From NCBI GenBank assembly GCA_964443885.1, contig CAYUES010000033.1, positions 1-14,199 of the forward strand: DNA of 14,199 nt, read 5' to 3'. The stretch comes from OMIS01 sp964443885. Lineage in GTDB: Bacteria; Patescibacteriota; Microgenomatia; UBA1400; PJMF01. The translations under genes and the position numbers were made by a program. Numbering within the stretch: position 1 is the first letter of the stretch; every line of letters starts with the position of its first letter. A model generated the notes under the pieces. That model searched no databases. It was not told where the DNA came from and saw only the letters and a program-made list of their open reading frames with translations. Positions 1-6,948 of the stretch are shown one piece after another.

Positions 1-2
1 TA

Positions 3-551
3 CCTAAGTTTAGAGCTGAATATCATAAAATTTACAGTGTAATTGAGTTGCTCGGGCACAAAAATTTAAATGATTTGCCTGTGAGTGAAGACCCTGAGAA
101 ATTTTATCAACTTAGTGATGAAGAAATACAACAGTCTCATATTGATTTGAGCCGACAAATCAAAACCGCAGATATCCTTGTAATTGAAACCACTGTTCAC
201 AGCTTAACAATGGGCTTTTATATAAAAATGGCGCTAGATTTAGATAAGCCTGTAATTATTCTCCATCAACCAGGTTCAAAACCATTCTACTTTTCAGGCA
301 TCCAGAACGATCGTCTCCAAATAATTGAATATACTCTGCATACTTTAGAAGAAAATCTTAAACATGCTATTGAGTACGCAAAGGATACTATTGATGTTCG
401 ATTCAATCTATTTATTGCTCCCGAGATAAATGATTATCTTAAATGGGCTGCTAGAAAAGAACATACACAGCGCTCTAACTTTGTACGAAACCTCATCTTA
501 GAACACAAAAGAAATCACATGACCGAATATCTTGACGATTTAAAGAAATAA
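3..551 (+). CDS. Nucleoside 2-deoxyribosyltransferase-like protein with ribbon-helix-helix-like C-terminus (5' partial)
   Basis: The reading frame is open to the left edge (first visible residues PKFRAEYHKIY), so the true start lies outside; the TTG at 48 is only an internal codon. The first two thirds look like the nucleoside 2-deoxyribosyltransferase fold: a helix ending in LLGHKN, an acidic stretch, then IKTADILVIE and DKPVIILH as the two Rossmann-like strands. In active family members the second helix starts with a G-x-G-x-E motif whose Glu is the nucleophile. Here the matching stretch reads LTMGFYIKMAL, with Tyr (codon 219-221) where Glu is expected, so transferase activity is doubtful. 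The last 50 residues (FIAPEINDYLKWAARKEH, then RSNFVRNLILE) resemble a CopG/Arc-type ribbon-helix-helix DNA-binding unit. The function is unknown; a sensor-regulator or nucleotide-binding role is a guess. It ends 72 bases before the pilus operon and is unlikely to be part of it. Confidence 0.7.
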   Translation, partial: PKFRAEYHKIYSVIELLGHKNLNDLPVSEDPEKFYQLSDEEIQQSHIDLSRQIKTADILVIETTVHSLTMGFYIKMALDLDKPVIILHQPGSKPFYFSGIQNDRLQIIEYTLHTLEENLKHAIEYAKDTIDVRFNLFIAPEINDYLKWAARKEHTQRSNFVRNLILEHKRNHMTEYLDDLKK

Positions 552-565
552 CCCACTCCTTCCCC

Positions 566-595
566 TTGCATCACCTTCTTTACCTGCTGTATTAT
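566..595 (+). promoter_or_regulatory. Candidate sigma-70 promoter of the pilus operon
   Basis: TTGCAT (566-571) and TATTAT (590-595) are separated by 18 bases. Transcription would start near 602, about 20 bases before the PilX-like start codon. It is the best promoter-like pair between the upstream stop codon and the operon. This was read by eye only. Confidence 0.45.
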
Positions 596-623
596 GGTAC
601 ATAAGTACTAGTACCTAAGACTT

Positions 624-1535
624 ATGATGCGCATTCTATTTTCAGCTTTTCTCAAGAAGACCGCTCACTCCATCAGGACCAGCTCAGTAGTACCTGCTCG
701 TTCCCCTGCTCCAATCTCTGGCCAGCCAGGCCAAATTGCAGTGGTGATTCTTTTAATCATGGCGGTCTTTTTAGTCCTGGGTCTCTCACTCGCCGCTCGT
801 ACTACCCAAGAAATCCAGCTCAGTGGCCAAGAACAAGACAGTACTCGGGTCTTTAATGCTGCCGAAACAGGAGTTGAAAAAGCCCTTTCCAACAATGACT
901 ACTTCACTCAAGCCGAAACCTCCGGACCGTACCAATCGAGTGATGTTAATGCTCCCAGTGGTATCGATGCCAACTTTACCATCACTGCACAATCCGGGCT
1001 TACGACCAATATAAGTGAAGGGAGCTCAGCTACGGTGCATCTGCAAGACTCTGGTGCTTCATCTTTTACGCTTAAGTGGGCAAAAAATGGTGAAGCATGT
1101 AATAACCGAGCTTCGATTATTATTGCTTTATACTATGAAAATGGTGGCTCCCAAGTGCAGTACGTGCCGATTAAACCCAACTGTTCTGGTTACGATGCCG
1201 GTAAAGCAGCTGGCTTTTCTACAACTGGAGTCACTGAAGAAAGTCCCTCCAATCCATATACTCAGTCCTACACAGTCAGCTTTACTAGTTTTGGTATCCC
1301 CGACGCTTCTATGCGCTTCGCTCGCATCAAACCACTCTACGCCAGCACTGATATCACTGTCTCAGGTGTCGGTCTGACCCAGGCTTTTGATATCCGTTCC
1401 GAAGCTGCTGAAGAAGCTGCAGTTGGACAAGCTACAGTTGAAAAAAGTGCTATTCAAGTCACTCGCACCAAACCTGCACCGCCTGTCGTACTCGAGTATG
1501 CACTATATAGTGGAGGATCACTGATCAAAGATTAA
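624..1535 (+). CDS. PilX-like type IV pilus minor pilin / assembly protein
   Basis: This 303-residue protein has a basic N-terminal leader of about 36 residues, then PGQIAVVILLIMAVFLVLGL, one strongly hydrophobic helix (about 38-57). That helix leads into a polar stretch with NAAETGVEKAL (about 78-88), which is the hallmark of PilX/PilV-type accessory pilins. The remainder is a Ser/Thr-rich, beta-type domain with two cysteines. Gly36 followed by the hydrophobic helix suggests a prepilin-peptidase site. The usual Glu at mature position 5 is absent (Val), as in some minor pilins. The start is ATG at 624 or the adjacent ATG at 627; neither has a good Shine-Dalgarno sequence. It is the first gene of the pilM-pilN-pilO operon, 18 bases before pilM. 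It is expected in the inner membrane and pilus, where it would prime or modulate assembly. Confidence 0.75.
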   Translation: MMRILFSAFLKKTAHSIRTSSVVPARSPAPISGQPGQIAVVILLIMAVFLVLGLSLAARTTQEIQLSGQEQDSTRVFNAAETGVEKALSNNDYFTQAETSGPYQSSDVNAPSGIDANFTITAQSGLTTNISEGSSATVHLQDSGASSFTLKWAKNGEACNNRASIIIALYYENGGSQVQYVPIKPNCSGYDAGKAAGFSTTGVTEESPSNPYTQSYTVSFTSFGIPDASMRFARIKPLYASTDITVSGVGLTQAFDIRSEAAEEAAVGQATVEKSAIQVTRTKPAPPVVLEYALYSGGSLIKD

Positions 1536-1553
1536 AAAAGTATAAGGAACTCT

Positions 1554-2561
1554 ATGCCTGCCGTTGCCCTAGATATTGGTACCTATAGTATAAAAGCTAT
1601 CCACGCTGTTCCTGGTAAGAAACCAGTTATTAAGCGTGTTATTGAAACATTCAATCCACTGGGCATTTCTCTGCCGACCGATGATGCCAGTCAAGAGAAG
1701 TTACTCAAAATTCTTGAAACAGTTTTTTCAGATTACGATTTGCCACGTTCTGATATCCGCCTGGCTGTGCCTGAAACAGTCGTTTCTACCAAAGTTATTA
1801 ATATTCCTCTGCTTTCTGATGCCGAGCTTGCTTCTGCTATCAACTGGCAAGCTGAACAGCACATTCCGATTCCACCAGAAGATCTGATGCTGGAGTATCA
1901 GGTTTTATATCGCCCACAAAAAGGTGAGAAAAATCCAATGCGTGTGCTTCTCGTTGGCGTACGTAAACAATTAATGGAGCGCTTTGTCGGCATGTTTAAT
2001 CAACTTGGCGTAGAACCTACCATTGTTGAAACACATATCTTGGCGGTTATTCGCTCTCTTCAATTTGAAGCAACTGATCCTACGACACTCGTAGTACAGC
2101 TTGGCGCTTCGAGTATGAACTTAGCACTGGTACATCAAGGTGAACTCCGATTTGTGCTTTCACAGCTCAATGGTGGCCAGTTACTTACCAAAGCTCTCGA
2201 GCAAACCCTCGGGCTAGACGCTACTCAAAGTGAGCAATACAAACGAACCTATGGTTTAGAAGAAGCGCAGTTTCAAGGCAAAGTTCGTGAAGCACTCCTG
2301 CCCGCAGCGCGTGTCTTGGTTACAGAGTTGCGCAAAGCAATGCAGTTTTTCACCAGTCAGAACCCTCAAGAATCAGTCAAACGGATCGTTTTATCTGGTG
2401 GTAGTGCGGTGCTGCCCGGCTTTGTGCAGTTTATTACCGATGAACTAGGTACTGAAGTACTGGTTGCTGCACCGTTCGCCAATGCTGCGGGTACTATTCC
2501 TCAAGAAGTTAACCATCCAGCTATGGCAGTCTGTATGGGGTTGTTGGCTCGGGAAGAATAA
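1554..2561 (+). CDS. pilM: Type IV pilus assembly protein PilM (actin-like ATPase fold)
   Basis: This 335-residue protein matches the usual PilM length. It begins with ALDIGTYSIKA (about 5-15), the first phosphate loop of the actin/FtsA fold. It continues with IPLLSDAELASAINWQAEQHIPIPPED, the typical PilM segment around 84-110, and ends with the adenosine-site motif VLSGGSAVLPGF (279-290). PilM is a cytoplasmic protein that binds the N-terminal tail of PilN and links the inner-membrane PilN-PilO complex to the assembly motor. In the second phosphate motif, VVQLGASSMNLAL, the common Asp is Gln182. The start is fixed by AAGGAA at 1544-1549. pilN follows after 3 bases, so the two are probably translationally coupled. 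Confidence 0.93.
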   Translation: MPAVALDIGTYSIKAIHAVPGKKPVIKRVIETFNPLGISLPTDDASQEKLLKILETVFSDYDLPRSDIRLAVPETVVSTKVINIPLLSDAELASAINWQAEQHIPIPPEDLMLEYQVLYRPQKGEKNPMRVLLVGVRKQLMERFVGMFNQLGVEPTIVETHILAVIRSLQFEATDPTTLVVQLGASSMNLALVHQGELRFVLSQLNGGQLLTKALEQTLGLDATQSEQYKRTYGLEEAQFQGKVREALLPAARVLVTELRKAMQFFTSQNPQESVKRIVLSGGSAVLPGFVQFITDELGTEVLVAAPFANAAGTIPQEVNHPAMAVCMGLLAREE

Positions 2562-2564
2562 AGT

Positions 2565-3209
2565 ATGGCAAGGACAATTAACTTTGTTAGAGACCGCCAG
2601 CGCAATCTTTCACGCCTAGAAATTCAGGATCGGCAGTTTTTTCGTTGGTCACTTGCCGCAGTTAGTATTTCAATTGTCCTCGTACTGGTCGTAGTGTTTG
2701 TTCGCCTCTTCCTCTTATATCAATTACGCCAAGTGACTGCGCAACAGCAACAACTCAAAGCTGCTATTGTCAGCAAGGAAGAAATAGAAAAATCATTCAC
2801 GATATTCTCTTTCAAGCTGAAAACACTTACTGACTTGTTTGGGAAGCGTAAAGAAAAGCAAGAAACACTTGAGTACTTTAGTAATTTATTTAATGAAGAT
2901 GTAGTTATTAGCCAACTAGATTATAGTGCTGATACAGAGGAATTAACGTTTAGTCTTGATACAACAAATATTTTTGTAATGGAGCGTGTTTTTGAAGTCA
3001 TGAATGGAGCAGAAATTGCTGAACGCTATCCTACGCTGCAAAAAAGTAACCTAGGGAGAAAAGACTCCGGTGGATATACCATGAAGGTCTCAATTTTACT
3101 TTCTGGACAACGTATTGAAGATATCATTCCAGAATCAACGCAAAATGTCGATGGTTTGCCAGTAGATGATCTTGAACCAGCAGCTGTAGAAGCTGTGCCT
3201 GAAGAATAA
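2565..3209 (+). CDS. pilN: Type IV pilus assembly protein PilN-like
   Basis: The protein has 214 residues. A short cytoplasmic N-terminus (ARTINFVRDRQRN) carries the place where PilN normally binds PilM. A single transmembrane helix follows (about 29-52, AAVSISIVLVLVVVFVRLF), then a helical coiled-coil-like stretch (about 53-105) and a small alpha/beta domain that ends near 190. The tail is acidic and low in complexity. This layout, and the position between pilM and pilO, identify it better than the sequence does; PilN proteins diverge strongly. It would sit in the inner membrane, pair with PilO and anchor PilM. The ATG follows 3 bases after the pilM stop, with a purine-rich GGGAAGAA inside the pilM end as a possible ribosome binding site. 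Confidence 0.82.
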   Translation: MARTINFVRDRQRNLSRLEIQDRQFFRWSLAAVSISIVLVLVVVFVRLFLLYQLRQVTAQQQQLKAAIVSKEEIEKSFTIFSFKLKTLTDLFGKRKEKQETLEYFSNLFNEDVVISQLDYSADTEELTFSLDTTNIFVMERVFEVMNGAEIAERYPTLQKSNLGRKDSGGYTMKVSILLSGQRIEDIIPESTQNVDGLPVDDLEPAAVEAVPEE

Positions 3210-3219
3210 AGGAACTTGA

Positions 3220-4098
3220 ATGCAAGTTGATAAGTTAAACTTACGAATTTTAATGAGCACGCGGCAGTACTTGTTGTACTCTATTGCAATTGGACTACTA
3301 GTTTTAGTGCTGATCCTAGCTTTACTAATTCCTCAATTTAGAGAAAGTTACTCTACCTACAATAAGTTGCAAGCTGAGAAGCCTAACACCGAGAGATTAA
3401 CGAAAAAGTTGAATGCACTAGAGAGTATTCCAGCTACCGCCGAGTATGCACAAATAGATATTGTCGATAAAGCGCTGCCTTCAAGAAAGCCACTGCTTGA
3501 GTTATTGATGAGTTTGAGTACCGTTTCGCAAAATACTGGTGTCCAGATTTCTTCCTTTGATCTGTCTCCCGGTATCGTTGCTTCAGATTCAACTATCGCT
3601 ACTACAAAGAAAGTTAACAAAGCATACGAATCATTAACGGTGAATCTGGAGATTGCTGGATCATTCAAACAAGTTCAGGACTTTATTATTCAAGTCGAAC
3701 GAGTCTCACCTTTTACGACTGTTACAGAGATGCAGCTGGCTGGTCAACTTGATGAAAGCAAAGCCGCCGATGCTGATCAGCGCTTTACTGCAAACTTGAC
3801 GACAGAAACGTACTACTTTACCCAATCAATTGCGGTGCGAGTTGATACACCGCTGCCAGTCTTGGCTACGGCTGAACAAACAGTGTTGGCTGCCTTGGCT
3901 GCTTTTGCCCCAATTAATGTGCCTGATCAAACAGAGGTGCGAGGCGGTGGTTTGGATGATTTGTTTAAGGTGAGTGTTACTAATGACCTGCAGCAACTCC
4001 AAGACCTGCTGAATGCTCAATCGGCAGCCGAGGCTGAAGAAGCTGCAACGACCACGCCTGTTCCTGTCCCAACACCAGTAGCTACGCCGACACTGTAA
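3220..4098 (+). CDS. pilO: Type IV pilus assembly protein PilO-like
   Basis: The protein has 292 residues. A short cytoplasmic start leads to one transmembrane helix (about 19-38, LYSIAIGLLVLVLILALLI). A coiled coil follows (about 40-75, with KLQAEKPNTERLTKKLNALE), then a PilO-type ferredoxin-like domain containing LELLMSLSTVSQNTGVQI and FKQVQDFIIQVERV. It is longer than typical PilO (about 200) because of a second small domain after residue 200 and a Thr/Pro-rich tail (TTTPVPVPTPVATPTL). A similar Pro/Thr tail ends the penicillin-binding protein at 13967. The start is supported by AAGGAAC ten bases upstream, next to the pilN stop. It is the last gene of the pilus operon and converges with khpA over a 186-base gap in which no intrinsic terminator is visible. 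Confidence 0.85.
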   Translation: MQVDKLNLRILMSTRQYLLYSIAIGLLVLVLILALLIPQFRESYSTYNKLQAEKPNTERLTKKLNALESIPATAEYAQIDIVDKALPSRKPLLELLMSLSTVSQNTGVQISSFDLSPGIVASDSTIATTKKVNKAYESLTVNLEIAGSFKQVQDFIIQVERVSPFTTVTEMQLAGQLDESKAADADQRFTANLTTETYYFTQSIAVRVDTPLPVLATAEQTVLAALAAFAPINVPDQTEVRGGGLDDLFKVSVTNDLQQLQDLLNAQSAAEAEEAATTTPVPVPTPVATPTL

Positions 4099-4284
4099 GT
4101 ACTATCGTTGGATACTCAATTTTCTAAGACGAATTAAAACAAGCAACTCTACATTTGCTATTATTTGAACTGAGTCTTAGGAGGTCGTCATTGTCGTGAT
4201 GAAGTACCACGAAGCCATGAATAGACCGACTACGAAGTGAGCTATTGGCGAACGTCTCAGTGAAGAGAATATCAATTGTAGAAA

Positions 4285-4548
4285 CTACTCTTGAGGAGTT
4301 GGAGCAACTGGTGCTTCTGAGTCAGCGATCACGATTTTAGCGCGAATGCCCTCTTTGATGGCACGAATCCGTGTAATATTGCGGATAGAATGAATGACAG
4401 AGCCACCCTTTCCAATGATCCGACCAATATCTTCTTGATTAACAGTGATGGTGTAGACCATGCCCTGCTCATCTTGAACTTCGTCAATCTTGACGTCTTC
4501 TGGATGTTCTACTAAGTGAATAATGATGAATTCTAAGAGATTTTTCAT
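4285..4548 (-). CDS. khpA: KH-domain RNA-binding protein KhpA (YlqC family)
   Basis: This 87-residue protein is about the standard length for KhpA. It is a single KH domain: MKNLLEFIIIHLVEHPEDV is the conserved start, and the RNA-binding GxxG loop is IGKGG at about 45-49, followed by the helix SVIHSIRNI. The family binds structured RNA and is linked to ribosome and sRNA metabolism. It is encoded 3 bases after the stop of rpsP. This rpsP-khpA order is the same as in Firmicutes, where rimM and trmD follow. Here neither is present: the operon ends and the next gene (pilO) is convergent. The last ten residues (SEAPVAPTPQE) are a short Pro-rich tail. Confidence 0.93.
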   Translation of the reverse strand: MKNLLEFIIIHLVEHPEDVKIDEVQDEQGMVYTITVNQEDIGRIIGKGGSVIHSIRNITRIRAIKEGIRAKIVIADSEAPVAPTPQE

Positions 4549-4551
4549 GGA

Positions 4552-5019
4552 TTAGTTACTTTCTGTAGTAGCTTCTGAAGGTGAAGTTTCGGCGGTTTCT
4601 TCAGTGATTACTTCTGGTGCGGTAGCTTCGACGGTTGCATCAGTTGCTTCAGGTGCAGTTTCAGCTGGCTTTGCAGCAGCTTCTGCAGCGGCTGTTTTAG
4701 CATCATCGTCAGCTTTGGTTTGAGCAGCTTGTTTGGCTTTTGCTTTTTTAGAAAGAGACTTTGGGCGTTCTGGGAATGGATTACCAGATTTGAAGCGCTC
4801 AACTAAACTACTGACAGTTTCGGTAGGTTGTGCACCTTTGCGGAGCCACTCGGCGTATGCTTCGACGTCAACTTGGAGAGTTTTAGGAGTCTCGGTTGGG
4901 GCGTAGTGACCTAAGTTGGCAGTGTATTGACCATCGCGTTTTGATTTTGCTTCGATGACAACGATCCGATAATGTGGTTGGTTGCGCTTGCCGAAGCGAG
5001 CTAATTTAATTTTCAACAT
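4552..5019 (-). CDS. rpsP: 30S ribosomal protein bS16 with long acidic C-terminal extension
   Basis: Starting at the ATG at 5019, the protein has 155 residues and begins MLKIKLARFGKRNQPHYRIV, the diagnostic bS16 N-terminus. The in-frame TTG at 5058 would add 13 residues but lies 13 bases from the likely transcription start, so the ATG is preferred. bS16 is an early-assembly protein of the 30S subunit. The conserved core ends near residue 80 (SSLVERFK). It is followed by a basic patch (KSLSKKAKAKQ) and about 50 residues of Ala/Glu/Thr-rich low-complexity sequence. Most bS16 proteins are 80-90 residues, so the tail nearly doubles the protein. The gene has its own promoter (5078-5106) and is followed by khpA. 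Confidence 0.95.
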   Translation of the reverse strand: MLKIKLARFGKRNQPHYRIVVIEAKSKRDGQYTANLGHYAPTETPKTLQVDVEAYAEWLRKGAQPTETVSSLVERFKSGNPFPERPKSLSKKAKAKQAAQTKADDDAKTAAAEAAAKPAETAPEATDATVEATAPEVITEETAETSPSEATTESN

Positions 5020-5077
5020 ATTGTATGTTTCTTTCCTACGTTTGGCCTTTGTTATCAAATAAGGCTAAGACGTACGA

Positions 5078-5106
5078 ATTATACTAGAGAAAGTCTAGAT
5101 CCTCAA
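5078..5106 (-). promoter_or_regulatory. Near-consensus sigma-70 promoter for rpsP-khpA
   Basis: On the minus strand, TTGAGG (5106-5101) and a perfect TATAAT (5083-5078) are separated by exactly 17 bases. Transcription would start near 5071, leaving a leader of about 50 bases before the rpsP ATG. It is the closest match to consensus in the window, as expected for a ribosomal protein gene. Confidence 0.75.
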
Positions 5107-5173
5107 GTGGTGGGTTGTGGAGTACTGTTGAGGATAAATTGGAACAGCTACGGGTATACAAACACAGTTATTC

Positions 5174-5827
5174 TTACGGAAACTTCACCAGTGCCACTTG
5201 GGCGGCGGCTTGTTGTGCTTGCTGCTTACTCTTGCCCATCCCCTGCCCGGCCACTTCAGTACCGACATACACCGCCACGGTAAACTCTTTACTGTGATCT
5301 GGTCCTGTCTCACTCACCACTTCGTAACTTGGGGTTTCAAAGCCTTGAGCTTGCACTCTTTCTTGTAACTCACTCTTGGGATCTTTGTAGAGGCGTTGCT
5401 CTAAAATCGTATCGAGGCTCGTAAATAACTCTTCTTCCAAAAACTTGACACAAGTTTCAAAACCTTGATCTAAGTACAAAGCGCCAATCACTGCTTCAAG
5501 GGTATCTGCCAACAAACTCGGATTATTGCGCCCGCCAGTCGCCTCTTCGCCTTTGCTCATCTTGAGCTGGAGTCCCAGTCCCAATTTTTCGGCCACCGTG
5601 GCGAGACTGGTAGTTTTGACCAAAGCACTACGATAAGCCGTCAAGATACCTTCTGGTTCAGCGGGAAATTTGCGGTATAAAAACTCAGTAGCAACCAATT
5701 CTAGTACAGCATCACCCAAGAACTCTAGGCGTTCATTGGATTCACTGAGGCTACTGCCCTTCTCGTTTAAGGCACTGCGATGAGTCAGTGCTGTTTCAAA
5801 AAGTTGAGTGTTGNNNNNNNNNNGCAT
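5174..5827 (-). CDS. rnc: Ribonuclease III (N-terminus interrupted by an assembly gap)
   Basis: The RNase III signature NERLEFLGDAVL is encoded at about 5737-5704, with the catalytic Glu and Asp in place. The second acidic pair is in LLADTLEAVIGALYLDQG. A C-terminal double-stranded RNA-binding domain starts at DPKSELQERVQAQGF and ends with GKSKQQAQQAAAQVALVKF. The enzyme dimer cuts double-stranded RNA, including rRNA precursors, which fits its place after nusB. Ten Ns (5814-5823) fall just upstream of QLFETALTHRS. The ATG at 5827 happens to stay in frame across the Ns, but RNase III proteins normally have about 13 more residues here. The real gap is therefore probably larger than 10 bases and the true start is unknown. 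The region 5059-5173 downstream shows no intrinsic terminator. Confidence 0.92.
   Translation of the reverse strand: MXXXXNTQLFETALTHRSALNEKGSSLSESNERLEFLGDAVLELVATEFLYRKFPAEPEGILTAYRSALVKTTSLATVAEKLGLGLQLKMSKGEEATGGRNNPSLLADTLEAVIGALYLDQGFETCVKFLEEELFTSLDTILEQRLYKDPKSELQERVQAQGFETPSYEVVSETGPDHSKEFTVAVYVGTEVAGQGMGKSKQQAQQAAAQVALVKFP
5814..5823. other. Assembly gap (10 Ns)
   Basis: Ten consecutive undetermined bases. The round length suggests a filler for a gap of unknown size rather than a measured distance. It lies at the 5' end of rnc. Confidence 0.97.
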
Positions 5828-5877
5828 ACTAAATGTTTTATACGTGTGGACAGGTTATTTGTTTCGACAAGTGTTTG

Positions 5878-6165
5878 TTAGTCACCATACTCAACTTCAT
5901 CAATTACTCTAATCAGGATGTCATTCACGGTCTCGGCGACTGCGACAGGACCCAAGAGTTCTTTAGGGCTGAGTGTGATCTCAAATTCTTTATTAATTCG
6001 TTTAATAATTGGCAGCAAATTGGTTTCAATTTCTAAACTCAAGTCTTCGATCAAGTCAGAGTCAGGAGTAATACTTGCAGGGTCATTGCCAGTTTCCTCG
6101 GCAATAATGTCACGGAGCTGCTCAAAAATCTCACTATGCGTGTTCATCTCACTGTGCGTTTTCAT
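5878..6165 (-). CDS. Acyl-carrier-protein-like protein lacking the usual phosphopantetheine serine
   Basis: From the ATG at 6165 the protein has 95 residues with ACP-like layout: IFEQLRDIIAEETG as helix I, then ITPDSDLIEDL, a helix with LLPIIKRINKEFEITL, and a final helix with VAETVNDILIRVIDE. In standard ACPs EDL is followed by G-x-D-S-L, whose Ser carries phosphopantetheine. Here EDL is followed by SLEIETNLLPI. The only nearby Ser comes three residues early and has Leu, not Asp, before it. Aligned on the later EF motif, the attachment position is Ile or Glu. It may therefore be a degenerate, non-acylated ACP, or one with a shifted site. It lies between nusB and rnc; acpP-rnc linkage is common in bacteria. 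Alternative starts are TTG 6177 and ATG 6147; an 18-base duplication covers the two ATGs. Confidence 0.75.
   Translation of the reverse strand: MKTHSEMNTHSEIFEQLRDIIAEETGNDPASITPDSDLIEDLSLEIETNLLPIIKRINKEFEITLSPKELLGPVAVAETVNDILIRVIDEVEYGD
6130..6165 (-). repeat. 18-base tandem duplication spanning the ACP-like start codon
   Basis: On the minus strand, ATGAAAACGCACAGTGAG (6165-6148) is followed directly by ATGAACACGCATAGTGAG (6147-6130), with two mismatches in 18. It encodes MKTHSE-MNTHSE, so each copy begins with an in-frame ATG. Confidence 0.9.
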
Positions 6166-6205
6166 AGTAGTGTCCAATCAGGTGTTCAAGTGCAGTTAGT
6201 TGATA

Positions 6206-6583
6206 CTATACGGACTCTTGCTCTTCGTCTAGCAGCAGCCGTGCCAACGCCCCATTTACAAACTTTGATGAGCCATCGCTGCCAAACAACTTGGCCAGTT
6301 CGACCGCTTCATTGAGTAAGACTTTCTTGGGCGTCTTCTTATGTTTAGATTCAAACATAATTAGGCGTAAAATAGCAAGATCAACTTTGTTAATATCAGC
6401 TAATGGTCGCTCAGGAGCTACTTTGACAATTTCCGCATCAAGTTCAGGCAATTCCCGCAACAATTCTAAAAACTCCTCTTCAGTAGTTTCTTGTAAACAG
6501 CGTTCTAAATTTCCAGGAATAAACGTGCAGGCAAACAGCTTTTGCAGTAACCTGACACGACGTTCATGCCGGGGATCTAGCAT
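6206..6583 (-). CDS. nusB: Transcription antitermination factor NusB
   Basis: The protein has 125 residues, slightly shorter than usual (130-145). The N-terminus with RRVRLLQKLFACTF matches the RxxAlqaLya region. The middle part has INKVDLAILRLIMFE, and the C-terminal signature is NEAVELAKLFGSDGSSKFVNGALARL, very close to the family consensus. NusB with NusE (uS10) binds the boxA RNA of rRNA leaders and prevents early termination. The start codon directly abuts the rpmF stop (TAAATG) with AAGGGA just upstream, so the two genes are coupled. The ACP-like gene follows after 40 bases. Confidence 0.93.
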   Translation of the reverse strand: MLDPRHERRVRLLQKLFACTFIPGNLERCLQETTEEEFLELLRELPELDAEIVKVAPERPLADINKVDLAILRLIMFESKHKKTPKKVLLNEAVELAKLFGSDGSSKFVNGALARLLLDEEQESV

Positions 6584-6895
6584 TTATCCCTTATGTTGAG
6601 TTCTTTTTACTGTTGCTTTGGGTACTGATTGTGGAGCTGGTTTGGCAGTTTTTTGAGCCACAGGTGCTTGTCCTGCCACTGCTTGTTGATCGGTCACGTG
6701 TTTCTTTTCAGATTCTACTTCTGGTGTAGCACCAGGAGTAGTGACGCCGATTTTTCTCAAGATACTAGCAACAAGACCACGTTTGTGAAGTGGAATTGAA
6801 ACTACATTGTGATCTCTTTTTAGTTTTGGTGTATTACCAGCTCGGCGTTTACCGCGCTCGACACTAGTAATTTTATTCTTTGGATGCGCTCCCAT
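6584..6895 (-). CDS. rpmF: 50S ribosomal protein bL32-like, cysteine-free, with long C-terminal tail
   Basis: The protein has 103 residues. The first 25 (MGAHPKNKITSVERGKRRAG) follow the bL32 pattern, in which a small Met-x-x-x-Pro-Lys start is followed by SxxRxxKRRAH. Residues 26-50 (LKRDHNVVSIPLHKRGLVAS) take the place of the zinc ribbon but contain none of the four cysteines, so this would be a zinc-independent form. After residue 52 the sequence is a low-complexity Pro/Ala/Lys tail; bL32 is usually 55-65 residues. Place and signals support it: it is first in the operon, has a good promoter (6949-6977) and AAGGAAC nine bases upstream of the ATG, and is coupled to nusB. bL32 identity rests mainly on the N-terminus and context. 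Confidence 0.65.
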   Translation of the reverse strand: MGAHPKNKITSVERGKRRAGNTPKLKRDHNVVSIPLHKRGLVASILRKIGVTTPGATPEVESEKKHVTDQQAVAGQAPVAQKTAKPAPQSVPKATVKRTQHKG

Positions 6896-6948
6896 AAAGT
6901 TCCTTGCTTCTTAAGTATAGATACGAATTTTAAGTAGGACAAGGCGTG

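Noticed and set aside
4124..4261. CTAAGAC/GTCTTAG and ACTGAG/CTCAGT inverted repeats between pilO and khpA, considered as a terminator or small RNA
   Set aside because: The arms are 6-7 bp with loops over 40 bases, there is no T run, and no tRNA-like T-loop or acceptor stem could be built on either strand.
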